From positions 1 to 64,000 of the forward strand of contig NZ_BAFX01000104.1 in NCBI RefSeq assembly GCF_000308815.1: 64,000 bases of DNA. Reading direction: 5' to 3'. This document shows positions 1 to 7,491 of this stretch, one piece after another. Every line of letters begins with the position of its first letter. Within the stretch, counting starts at the first letter, position 1. Source of the stretch: Nocardia concava NBRC 100430. Lineage in GTDB: Bacteria > Actinomycetota > Actinomycetes > Mycobacteriales > Mycobacteriaceae. The translations under genes and the position numbers were made by a program. A model generated the notes under the pieces. The model searched no databases. It had not been told where the DNA came from and saw nothing but the letters and a program-made list of their open reading frames with translations.

Positions 1-2
1 TC

Positions 3-1280
3 TACGCGCGCGGCGAGGAGGACGGGCGACTGTGGATCGCCATGCAGTACGTGCCCGGCACCGACGCCTCGATCGAATTGAAGCGGCATCCGGAGGGGAT
101 GACGCCGTGGCGGGCGCTGCGGATCATCACCGAGGTCGGCAAGGCGCTCGATCACGCGCATCGGCGCGGGCTGCTGCACCGGGATGTGAAGCCCGCCAAT
201 TTCCTGCTCTCGCGCGGCGAGGACGATGTCTCGCTGCCGGAGGGTGAGGAGCGGGTGCTGCTCACCGATTTCGGTGTGGCCAAATCGATTTCGGACGGCC
301 GGGAACTCACGGCCACCGACAGCCTGATGGCCACGCTGGCCTACGCACCGCCCGAGCGGCTGGTGGCCGGGCCGCTGGATCATCGCGGCGACATCTACAG
401 TCTCGGTTGCGCTTTCGTGAAGCTGCTGACCGGGCGGACACCGTTCCCCGTGAATTCCTTGGCCCAAGCAACTCTCGGCCACCTCCAGGACCCGCCGCCC
501 GCGCTCAGCACGCTACGCCCCGGCCTGCCTCCGGCCCTGGATGCCGTGATCGCGAAGGTGCTGGCGAAGGATCCGGCCCACCGCTACGACACCTGCCGCG
601 ACTTCACCCGGGATGCCGAGATCGCGATGCGAGGCCAAATACCTTTCATCCCACCGATTGTCGAGGACGAGCCGCCCACCGAACGGATCGGACCCCGCCC
701 GCCGACCCGATCCAAACTCGTCCGCCGCGCCCTGCTCGCCACGGCAATCTTTGCCCTGCTGGGCCTTTCGGGCACCGTTGCCTATATCGCCGTCAATCAT
801 GATTCGACCGGCGGCCCCGTGGTCACCACCACCGCACCCACCGATTCCCTGGCCCAAGTCCGCTCGGCCCACCCCACCTTCCAGAACAAGACCATCGCCG
901 TCTACAACTTCGCCGACAACTCCCTGTCCTCCGACCTGAGCACCAGCCCCCAGGCGAAATTCCTGCAGGACATCGGCTTCCGCTACGCCACCGACTCCGA
1001 CTTCCGCCCCAAATCCGACGACACCTCCACCACCCGCCCCCTCTCCCCCGACGGCGTCACGATCCCCGACATCGACGTGATCATCATCGTCCGCACCGAC
1101 AAACAAGCAGCCAACGGCGGCCTGCGCGGCCTCCCCAGCTCCTTCACCTACTCCACCACCCACGCCAAACTCGTCATCCTCGACGACCCCGCCACCACCC
1201 AGGCCTTCCAAACCTGGACCGACCGCTCCCCCGACGTCGTCATCCAAAAAGTGGTCCCCGCCATCGTGAAGGTCCTCTGA
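3..1280 (+). CDS. Membrane serine/threonine protein kinase, 5' end outside window
   Basis: The reading frame is open from the left edge, so the glycine-rich loop and probably the catalytic lysine region lie outside the window. Seen: the HRDVKPANFLL catalytic loop, an LTDFGVAKS magnesium-binding motif, an APPER activation-segment end, and GDIYSLGCAFVKLLTGRTPF of the C-lobe. These are Hanks-type (PknB-like) kinase motifs. After a Pro/Arg-rich linker comes one hydrophobic segment (ALLATAIFALLGLSGTVAYI, about residue 230 from the first in-window Met), then an extracytoplasmic region of about 160 residues with no family I recognise. Role inferred: a sensor kinase phosphorylating cytoplasmic proteins on Ser/Thr. 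The extracellular part lacks visible PASTA repeats, so this is not PknB itself. Confidence 0.93.
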   Translation, partial: YARGEEDGRLWIAMQYVPGTDASIELKRHPEGMTPWRALRIITEVGKALDHAHRRGLLHRDVKPANFLLSRGEDDVSLPEGEERVLLTDFGVAKSISDGRELTATDSLMATLAYAPPERLVAGPLDHRGDIYSLGCAFVKLLTGRTPFPVNSLAQATLGHLQDPPPALSTLRPGLPPALDAVIAKVLAKDPAHRYDTCRDFTRDAEIAMRGQIPFIPPIVEDEPPTERIGPRPPTRSKLVRRALLATAIFALLGLSGTVAYIAVNHDSTGGPVVTTTAPTDSLAQVRSAHPTFQNKTIAVYNFADNSLSSDLSTSPQAKFLQDIGFRYATDSDFRPKSDDTSTTRPLSPDGVTIPDIDVIIIVRTDKQAANGGLRGLPSSFTYSTTHAKLVILDDPATTQAFQTWTDRSPDVVIQKVVPAIVKVL

Positions 1281-1418
1281 CCCGAGACGAATCGATGGCC
1301 GAAATCGCGGCAATCGTGGCCCGTAGCGCGGGGCGCGCCTCCCCGCATCTCACGCACACTGAGCTTGCAGCGATGCTCCAGGCTGCGCATCGAAATATCC
1401 GATCGCAAGGAGTCCCAT

Positions 1419-2243
1419 ATGCCTTTCGTCACCACCGCCGACGGCGTCGAGATCTTCTACAAGGATTGGGGTAGCGGACAACCCATCGTCTTCAGCCACG
1501 GCTGGCCGCTGTCGTCCGACGACTGGGACGCCCAGCTGATGTTCTTCCTCTCCAAGGGTTTCCGGGTGGTCGCCCACGACCGCCGCGGTCACGGCCGCTC
1601 CGCCCAGGTCGCCGACGGCCACGACATGGACCACTACGCCGACGATCTCGCCACGGTCGTCAACCACCTCGACCTGTCGAACGCGGTGCACATCGGCCAC
1701 TCCACCGGCGGCGGCGAGGTCGTGCGCTACCTCACCCGCCACGGCCAGGACCGCGCCGCCAAGGCCGTGCTGATCAGCGCCGTGCCCCCGATCATGGTGA
1801 AGACCGCGAACAACCCCGGCGGCCTGGACAAGTCGGTCTTCGACGGCATCCAGGAGCAGGTGGCCACCCGCCGCGCCGACTTCTTCCGCACCTTCGCCGA
1901 AGGCCCCTTCTACGGCTACAACCGCCCCGGCGCGCAGCCGTCGGAGGGCGTCATCGCCAACTGGTGGCGGCAGGGCATGGCGGGCGGCGCCAAGGCCCAC
2001 TACGACGGTGTCGTCGCGTTCTCCCAGACCGACTTCACCGAAGAGCTCACCAAGATCACCATCCCCACCCTCGTCCTGCACGGCGAGGACGACCAGGTGG
2101 TCCCGATCGAGAACACCGGCGTCCGCTCGGCGGAACTGCTGCCCAACAGCACGTTGAAGACCTACCCGGGCTTCCCGCACGGCATGCCCACCACCGAGGC
2201 CGCCACCATCAACGCCGACCTCCTCGCCTTCATCCAATCCTGA
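1419..2243 (+). CDS. Alpha/beta hydrolase, non-heme chloroperoxidase-like
   Basis: The protein has 274 residues. ATG 1419 is chosen because AAGGAG (1407-1412) lies just upstream and the family N-terminus starts at MPFVTTADGVEIFYKDWG. Seen: an oxyanion-region HGWPLSSDDW, nucleophile elbow GHSTGGGEV (Ser), an acid Asp in HGEDDQVVP, and a late His in FPHGM, which complete a Ser-Asp-His triad. Established: this branch is annotated as non-heme haloperoxidase or esterase, and the physiological substrate is usually unknown. It is monocistronic, with a partial copy of its 3' end at 5581-5626 (see findings). Confidence 0.92.
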   Translation: MPFVTTADGVEIFYKDWGSGQPIVFSHGWPLSSDDWDAQLMFFLSKGFRVVAHDRRGHGRSAQVADGHDMDHYADDLATVVNHLDLSNAVHIGHSTGGGEVVRYLTRHGQDRAAKAVLISAVPPIMVKTANNPGGLDKSVFDGIQEQVATRRADFFRTFAEGPFYGYNRPGAQPSEGVIANWWRQGMAGGAKAHYDGVVAFSQTDFTEELTKITIPTLVLHGEDDQVVPIENTGVRSAELLPNSTLKTYPGFPHGMPTTEAATINADLLAFIQS

Positions 2244-2353
2244 ACGGCGACAACCCCACCGAGCCCGGGGCGCGCCAGGTCTATCGAACTCGTCAACGAG
2301 CACGAAGCCCGAAACCCGCCCCGATCGCTCGACCTTCCCGCTTCGATGAAGTG

Positions 2354-3169
2354 TCAGATCAGGCGTACTGCCAGCTCGTAGACGGTGTCGGATTCGTCGG
2401 CTCGGGTGGGATCGCGGAGGAAGATCTGTCGCGGTCGCCAGTCGGATTGCTCGTTGTGCTCCAGTAGCCACTGGTGCAGCGACTCGAATCCGAGCGCCGT
2501 GGTCATCGCGGATTTGGGGACTTCGACGTATGCCTCGCGTGCCGCGGGTTCGTTGCGGACGAGCATGTCCGGAAAACGCTGGGCGACCGTGTCGAGGTCG
2601 GATGCTCGGACCGGGCAGCAGAATTCGACCGGAGCGTCGTCATCGGGACCGAGTTCGCCGTGGTATCGCAGGAAGGGCAGGCCTGCGAGGCCGTCCGGTC
2701 GCGGCACCGACGGGCCACCGAACAATGCGAACAGCGGTGTCGCGAACTCGCCGATGCGATCGGCAGCGAGGTTTTCGGTGCGGCTCAGCAGGGCGCGCTC
2801 GGGAATGGTGCGGACCGAGACGGGGTACATGGCGACCTTCTTTCCTGTCAATTGGGTGATGAGGAAATCGGCCAGCTGCCGTTTGGCTGTGAACGCACGC
2901 TCCTGCTCGATCCAATACTCGGTCAGGGCCTGCGCGCGCTGGTCGGCCGGACAGGCGAAGACTTCACCGATTCTGGCCAGGGGCATGTCCAGCTGCCGCA
3001 GCCGCGCGATGTGGCGGGCCTGCGGTAACTGTGTCTGCGAATACCACCGGTAGCCGGTATGGGGATCGACCCGCGCGGGCGGCAGGATCCCCGCGTCCGC
3101 GTACAGGCGTAGCGCTTTCGGCGAAAGCCGGGCCAGCCGCGCAAACGCGCCGATGGTCAGCAACTCCAC
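2354..3169 (-). CDS. MerR-family transcriptional regulator with GyrI-like effector domain
   Basis: The protein has 271 residues. GTG 3169 is chosen because AGGAGG sits five bases upstream and the protein then starts directly with the winged-helix VELLTIGAFARLARLSPKAL. Seen: an N-terminal MerR helix-turn-helix (about residues 1-70, with LRLYADAGILPP and the TGYRWYS wing), a coiled dimerisation helix, then an effector-binding domain beginning near MYPVSVRTIPERALLSRTE, as in the BmrR/GyrI fold. Known for the family: it binds palindromes between badly spaced promoter elements and responds to hydrophobic ligands. Its target is not evident; the convergent hydrolase and the downstream VOC gene are candidates only by position. 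Confidence 0.88.
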   Translation of the reverse strand: MELLTIGAFARLARLSPKALRLYADAGILPPARVDPHTGYRWYSQTQLPQARHIARLRQLDMPLARIGEVFACPADQRAQALTEYWIEQERAFTAKRQLADFLITQLTGKKVAMYPVSVRTIPERALLSRTENLAADRIGEFATPLFALFGGPSVPRPDGLAGLPFLRYHGELGPDDDAPVEFCCPVRASDLDTVAQRFPDMLVRNEPAAREAYVEVPKSAMTTALGFESLHQWLLEHNEQSDWRPRQIFLRDPTRADESDTVYELAVRLI

Positions 3170-3296
3170 CCTTGCCTCCTCATTCCCGGGGAACTTCCCT
3201 GGCATCGAGAGTGCGGCCGACCCCAAGGGGAAGGTCAAGCCACACCCTCCCCGGCACCACGTAATCGGCCGTGCAGGTAGGTGGCCGATGTTCCGA

Positions 3297-3701
3297 TCAC
3301 TCGTGGTCGGCCGCGCCGGGGTTGTAGGCCAGCAGCTCCCAGCTGTGGCCGTCCGGGTCGTCGACCGCCCGGTTGTAGAGCCAGCCCATGTCCTGGGCCT
3401 CCCGCGGTTCGGTGGCGCCCGCCGCCAGCGCCGCGTCGGCGAAGCGGTCCACGTCTTCACGCGATCCGACGGCCAGCGCGTTGATCACCTCGATCGGACC
3501 ATCCGCGGTGTCTCGCTTGGTGAAGGTCGCGAACGTCTCGCGCGTCATCAGCTGCACCACGATCGCATCGGCGAAGACCACCTGGGCGGAGGTGTCCCCG
3601 GTGAAGTCCGGATTGATCGTGCCGCCCAGCGCCGTGTACACCTTCTTGCTCGCCTCCAGGTCGGTGACCGGCAAGTTGACGTAGATCTGAGTGAATGCCA
3701 T
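3297..3701 (-). CDS. VOC (glyoxalase/bleomycin-resistance fold) protein
   Basis: The protein has 134 residues. ATG 3701 is preferred over an in-frame start 51 bases upstream because MAFTQIYVNLPVTDLEAS is the usual first beta strand of the fold and a GGAGAGG-like site precedes it. Two beta-alpha-beta-beta-beta units are discernible, ending in DPDGHSWELLAYNP, whose Glu is the typical metal ligand position. Members include lactoylglutathione lyases and PhnB-like proteins (this one resembles the latter); the substrate cannot be predicted. It lies between a MerR and an AraC-type regulator on the same strand. Confidence 0.88.
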   Translation of the reverse strand: MAFTQIYVNLPVTDLEASKKVYTALGGTINPDFTGDTSAQVVFADAIVVQLMTRETFATFTKRDTADGPIEVINALAVGSREDVDRFADAALAAGATEPREAQDMGWLYNRAVDDPDGHSWELLAYNPGAADHE

Positions 3702-3757
3702 GACGTGCCTCTCCAAGGATTTCGGTGTGCCGGGCGTTCCCGGCGACACCACAAAAC

Positions 3758-4510
3758 CTAAGGGCGCACCTCGGTCTCGGTCTTGTACAGAAGCGACAGC
3801 ATCTCGTCGCTGTCGGCGTACCGAAGTTGGGACGCCGTGCGGCCGATGAAACGAGTCATCGAACGCGCGAGGTGCGGCTGGTCGTGGTAGCCGGTCCGCT
3901 GCGCCACCTCGATCGCCGGGATCCCTTGCCGCAACAGCAATACGGCCTGTCTGGCCCGCTCGATCTGCCTGATCGCGCCCTGCGTCAAACCGGTCGCCGC
4001 CGCCACCCGCCGCTGCACCGACCGGGGAGTGACCAAAGTGGTGGTATAACCACGAAGTACGTCGGTGACCAGCGGATCACGCACCAGCAGTCCAGCGCGA
4101 ACCAGGCGGTCCACAAAGGTGTCAGCGTTGTCGTAGTCCGGAATCTCCCACTCCTGGCCCTGCAACACGAATGAGCGAGCCGTGGTGTGTGGACTCGACA
4201 CCGCGGTGTCGACCAGCGCCGACACCGGCATCGGCGCCAGAAATGCCCCGTGCCGGAAGATGATCCCCAGCGTTTCGCCCGCACTCGGCCCCAGCTCGAG
4301 CACCGTGGGGCCGGTCTCCGGCCCCCGGACCGAAACATGCGTCTCCCCGCCGTCGCGCCACACGACGAGCTCCCAGTTCGAATTGGCCACCGACCGCATC
4401 CGCGCCGGCACCACCCCGGCGATCGCCCCGGCCCGATAGACCCGCTCGACATACGGTGAATCGGACAGACGCTGCTCGACACCCCCGGCCGACTCCACGC
4501 TCACGACCAC
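3758..4510 (-). CDS. AraC-family transcriptional regulator
   Basis: The protein has about 250 residues; the start could be ATG 4510 or the nearby GTG 4504. The C-terminal third carries the double helix-turn-helix of AraC/XylS proteins: TPRSVQRRVAAATGLTQGAI followed by IEVAQRTGYHDQPHLARSM and FIGRTASQL, the standard second recognition helix and the F-x-G-x-T signature. The N-terminal 130 residues look like the cupin-type sensing domain of actinomycete AraC regulators (ELVVWRDGGETHVSVRGPET). It ends 57 bases before the VOC gene, so the two could be co-transcribed and functionally linked, which is inference. Confidence 0.88.
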   Translation of the reverse strand: MVVSVESAGGVEQRLSDSPYVERVYRAGAIAGVVPARMRSVANSNWELVVWRDGGETHVSVRGPETGPTVLELGPSAGETLGIIFRHGAFLAPMPVSALVDTAVSSPHTTARSFVLQGQEWEIPDYDNADTFVDRLVRAGLLVRDPLVTDVLRGYTTTLVTPRSVQRRVAAATGLTQGAIRQIERARQAVLLLRQGIPAIEVAQRTGYHDQPHLARSMTRFIGRTASQLRYADSDEMLSLLYKTETEVRP

Positions 4511-4842
4511 AAACTAACACCGCCGACCCGAACCGCATTCACCCCGGCGAGGCCTCTGGAACCGGATCAAGCGTGCTACTTCCCGCCGGTCCAGGGCCGA
4601 CGCCTCGACGAGCTTCCCGAGCCCGGCGCGGCATGACAGGGCAGTCCGAGTCGATCATGGGGCCGAAACGTGCACCAAGGCACCGAAACTGGCCGGAAAC
4701 TGCCTTTCGGCAGCCGGCCGGGCGGCGAATGTCCGATTCCTACAAGACTTTGTCGACCTCGCCCGCGTTGACTCTGTCAGCGACGCACCTGTCGGCAATG
4801 ACAACGAAAGCGCCTGAGACAGCCGGCCAGAGGAGTTCCGAC
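4511..4842. other. Intergenic region, no gene seen
   Basis: This gap separates the divergent AraC gene and the second VOC gene. An open frame runs through it into the VOC gene, but its composition (Arg, Pro, Ser rich) and the Shine-Dalgarno site at 4831-4835 argue that it is untranslated. It presumably holds both promoters; no clear operator was recognised. Confidence 0.5.
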
Positions 4843-5283
4843 ATGAAAGCCAACATCACCGCCCTCACCCTCGCCGTACAAGACCTCGAGCGCTCACTGC
4901 GCTTCTATCGGGAGGCACTCGGGCTGTCCTCACCCGGGATCATCGGCACCGAATACGTCGGCGACCACGACAACCCCGGCGGCGCAGCCGCCATGTTCAC
5001 CCTCGACAACGGCCTGATCCTGTCGCTGTACTCACGCGACGACCTGGCAAAGGACGCCGACGTGACACTCGACCGAATCACCGGCTCCCCAATGAGCCTC
5101 GGCTACTTCGTCGACAACCGCGACGACGTCGACCACGTCCTGCAACACGTCCAAGCGGCAGGCGGCACCATCGTCCGCCCACCATTGGAACGTCCCTGGG
5201 GAATCTACGCAGGCTACTTCGCCGACCCCGACGCACACCTGTGGGAGGTCGTCTACTTTCTGCACGGCAACAGACCGAACTGA
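4843..5283 (+). CDS. VOC (glyoxalase fold) protein
   Basis: The protein has 146 residues. ATG 4843 follows AGGAG (4831-4835), and the product starts with the classic MKANITALTLAVQDLERSL strand, then RFYREALGL. The second half contains YFVDNRDDVD and ends in FADPDAHLWEVVYF, the usual metal-binding Glu region. This type is often annotated as a glyoxalase/bleomycin-resistance/dioxygenase relative; no substrate is predictable. It is divergent from the AraC regulator at 3758-4510, an arrangement that often means the regulator controls it, but no operator was identified. Confidence 0.88.
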   Translation: MKANITALTLAVQDLERSLRFYREALGLSSPGIIGTEYVGDHDNPGGAAAMFTLDNGLILSLYSRDDLAKDADVTLDRITGSPMSLGYFVDNRDDVDHVLQHVQAAGGTIVRPPLERPWGIYAGYFADPDAHLWEVVYFLHGNRPN

Positions 5284-5469
5284 CACAACTCGGCTACGAA
5301 CTCCGACGGGCACTATTCGCCGGGTCGCGGCTAACTGGTGTCAGGATCGGATCCCGGCCAGATGAGTGCACCGGCACGCATCCGGCCTCAGCCAACATTT
5401 ATCGCGGAACTTATGCAGCTTTCTGTCAAAAGGGGCTGAATAGTGTTGACGTAGGCCGGATCCGGTCGC

Positions 5470-5553
5470 TGTCCGGTGACCGGCGTGAGCCAGTTTCGCC
5501 AGCGTGCCGCCGGTCAGGATGATCTCGTCGTCCGGGTGCGCGGGAAAGGCCAC
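5470..5553 (-). pseudogene. Remnant of a PIG-L/LmbE-family deacetylase N-terminus
   Basis: Read from GTG 5553, the first 28 codons give AFPAHPDDEIILTGGTLAKL followed by AHAGHRT. This is the conserved zinc-binding N-terminus (AHPDDE) of LmbE-like de-N-acetylases such as MshB/Mca. After GHR the match stops abruptly, and the frame ends about 43 codons later without family features; a stop lies immediately upstream of the GTG. Full members have about 230-300 residues, so this is a fragment left by deletion, not a functional enzyme. The family assignment of the fragment is confident from the motif; the history is inference. Confidence 0.6.
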
Positions 5554-5580
5554 TCAAGGTCATCGGTGCGGCCTCGGGCG

Positions 5581-5616
5581 GTCATCGCCGGGCTCCTCGC
5601 GTTCATCCAATCCTGA
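5581..5616 (+). pseudogene. Remnant of an alpha/beta hydrolase 3' end
   Basis: The last codons read VIAGLLAFIQS-stop, against INADLLAFIQS-stop for the intact hydrolase ending at 2243. At DNA level 5593-5626 matches 2220-2253 at 31 of 34 positions, including ten bases past the stop codon. Nothing hydrolase-like was found upstream. It abuts the stop of the amidase gene on the other strand. Confidence 0.6.
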
Positions 5617-5626
5617 ACGGTGGCAA

Positions 5627-7090
5627 TCAGTTCGGGGGCTGGAAGCCGCCGATCTTCTGCTCGAGTAGTTCGGCCAGACGCAGCGGGGTGCGGTCTTCGA
5701 ACATCGGGCCGATGAGTTGCACTCCCACCGGCAGGCCTTCCGGGGACGGGCCGGTGGGGATGGCGGTGGAGGGGAGGCCGGGCATGGTGGCGGCGCCGGC
5801 CCAGACGAGTTGGTCGAAGTAGGGGTGGGGGGTGCCGTCGATGTCCAGGCGGCGGGATAGGGGGTCGGGGTTGTGGTCGTGGGGGAAGGCGGGGGTGGGG
5901 GTGATGGGGCAGAGGACGGCGTCGAATTCGGTGAAGAGGTGGCGCCAGGCTTGGCGGTGGAGGTCGCGGCGGGTGGTTGCTTCGAGCCAGTCGCGGTGGG
6001 TCATGACCATGGCGCGCAGCATGTCGGCATCGAGGGTCTGGTCGTCCGGGCTCAGGGCGGCGGCGCGGGTTTGTAGTTGTGCGTAGGCGTCGACGGGGAA
6101 GCGGGCTACGGAGCCGGAGAAGAGTAGCTGGCGGTAAAGCCTTGCGGCTTCGGCTAGATCGGGTAGCAGGGGGCTGTGGTGTTCGACGCGGGCGCCGCTG
6201 TCGGAGAGGGCGTCGGCCACGCGGCTCACACCGGCGCGCACGGCGGAGCTGGTGGGGATGAACGGGTGGTCGTCGAGGACGAGGACCCGGAAGTCGGCGA
6301 GGCGGTCGTGGCGGGCGGGCGGCAGGGTCAGGTTGTAGGCGATGCCGTGGGTCAGGGGGTCCGGGCCGGCCATGACGTCGAGCAGGAGGGTGAGGTCGCG
6401 GGCGGTGCGGGCCATCGGGCCTGCCACGGCGAGGTCGAGGTCGGTGGGGAGGGCCGGACTGGGTGGGGCGATCATGCCTCGGGTGGCCACGAGGCCGACT
6501 GTCGGCTTGTGGGCGTAGATGCCGCAGAAGTGCGCGGGAGTGCGCAGGGAACCGGCCAGATCGGAGCCGATGGACAGTGCACCGAATCCGGAGGCCAGCG
6601 CCGCCGCCGAGCCGCCGGAGGATCCGCCCGAGGTGCGGGTGTGATCCCACGGGTTGTTGGTGGTGCCGTGGATCTCGTTGAAGCTCTGGATGTCCTGCAG
6701 GCCCAGCGGCACATTGGTCTTGCCGAGGATCACCGCGCCGGCGGCCTTCAGTCGCGACACCTGTAGCGCGTCCTCGGCCGGGACGAAATCCTGGTATTGC
6801 GGCATGCCCCACGTCGTGGGCAGCCCGGCCATATTGAAGGACTCCTTGACCGTCACCGGAATACCGAGCAGCGGCCGGTCCTCGCCACGGGCACGCGCCG
6901 CATCGGCCTCGCGGGCCGCGGCACGCGCCCGGTCGAAGTCCGGCACACAGATCGCGTTGATCGCCTTGTCGTCGCGCTCGATACCGGCGATCGCCTCGTC
7001 GGTGAGTTCCAGCGAGGTCACCTCACCGGCCCGCAGAGCAGCTGAAAGTGCTTCGGCCGACTGAAAATTCCGCTCCATGAATCCGACCAT
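5627..7090 (-). CDS. Amidase (amidase-signature family)
   Basis: The protein has about 487 residues. The start is ATG 7090 or ATG 7078 (MERNFQSAEALSAALRAGEV); neither has a strong ribosome site. Seen: the Ser-cisSer-Lys catalytic set, with Lys in GIPVTVKESFN, the cis-Ser in TSGGSSGGSAAALASG and the nucleophile Ser in GSDLAGSLRTPAHFCG. The length fits family members of 460-500 residues. Known role: hydrolysis of carboxamides, with aliphatic, aryl or peptide amides depending on the member; GatA is less likely because no gatB or gatC neighbours are present. It stands alone, divergent from the metE riboswitch. Confidence 0.92.
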   Translation of the reverse strand: MVGFMERNFQSAEALSAALRAGEVTSLELTDEAIAGIERDDKAINAICVPDFDRARAAAREADAARARGEDRPLLGIPVTVKESFNMAGLPTTWGMPQYQDFVPAEDALQVSRLKAAGAVILGKTNVPLGLQDIQSFNEIHGTTNNPWDHTRTSGGSSGGSAAALASGFGALSIGSDLAGSLRTPAHFCGIYAHKPTVGLVATRGMIAPPSPALPTDLDLAVAGPMARTARDLTLLLDVMAGPDPLTHGIAYNLTLPPARHDRLADFRVLVLDDHPFIPTSSAVRAGVSRVADALSDSGARVEHHSPLLPDLAEAARLYRQLLFSGSVARFPVDAYAQLQTRAAALSPDDQTLDADMLRAMVMTHRDWLEATTRRDLHRQAWRHLFTEFDAVLCPITPTPAFPHDHNPDPLSRRLDIDGTPHPYFDQLVWAGAATMPGLPSTAIPTGPSPEGLPVGVQLIGPMFEDRTPLRLAELLEQKIGGFQPPN

Positions 7091-7227
7091 AAGGGGAGGT
7101 CGCGGGGGCCATAAAATGTCAATTCACACAAGGGGCGACGCATCCATCGGATGCCCCTGGTTCTATGCTCGAGAGTGCAGTCGGTTCGCCCGGGTGTGGC
7201 CGAGATCGGATCTCGCCGCGCCCCGGG

Positions 7228-7408
7228 CGTCGAAACCGGTTCGCCCGCAAGGGGGTTCCGGCGAGAGGGAATCCGGTGGGAATCCGGAACTGTCCCGCAG
7301 CGGTATGCAGGAACGACCGCCGTCATGAGCACTGGGCGTGAGCCTGGGAAGCGACGGCCATTAGGTCGGCCGTGAGGCCGGTGCCTGCGAGTCCGAATAC
7401 CTGCCGAA
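7228..7408 (+). promoter_or_regulatory. Cobalamin (adenosylcobalamin) riboswitch upstream of metE
   Basis: The leader carries the ordered conserved blocks of this class: GAGGGAATCCGGTG (7263-7276), GGAACTGTCCCGCAGCGGT, then GCCTGGGAAGCGACGGCCA, and a B12 box near 7390-7405 (GAGTCCGAATACCTGCC). It ends about 85 bases before the metE GTG, and it sits on the strand of metE. Established logic: when B12 is available the aptamer folds and lowers expression of the B12-independent enzyme, leaving the B12-dependent MetH in use. The boundaries are approximate. Confidence 0.9.
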
Positions 7409-7491
7409 TGCGCCGGGTACGCCGTATCCGGCGGTCGCCGCCTCGTGGACTGTGGCGGAGGCCAGTGGACTTGGAGCACTGGAGAATACCC

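Noticed and set aside
3..1280. Assignment as PknB
   Set aside because: No PASTA repeats follow the membrane helix, and the neighbours are not the pknB cell-division cluster.
5514..6812. A 432-codon Arg/Pro-rich frame in the amidase region
   Set aside because: Out-of-frame shadow of the amidase gene on the same strand, with low-complexity product.
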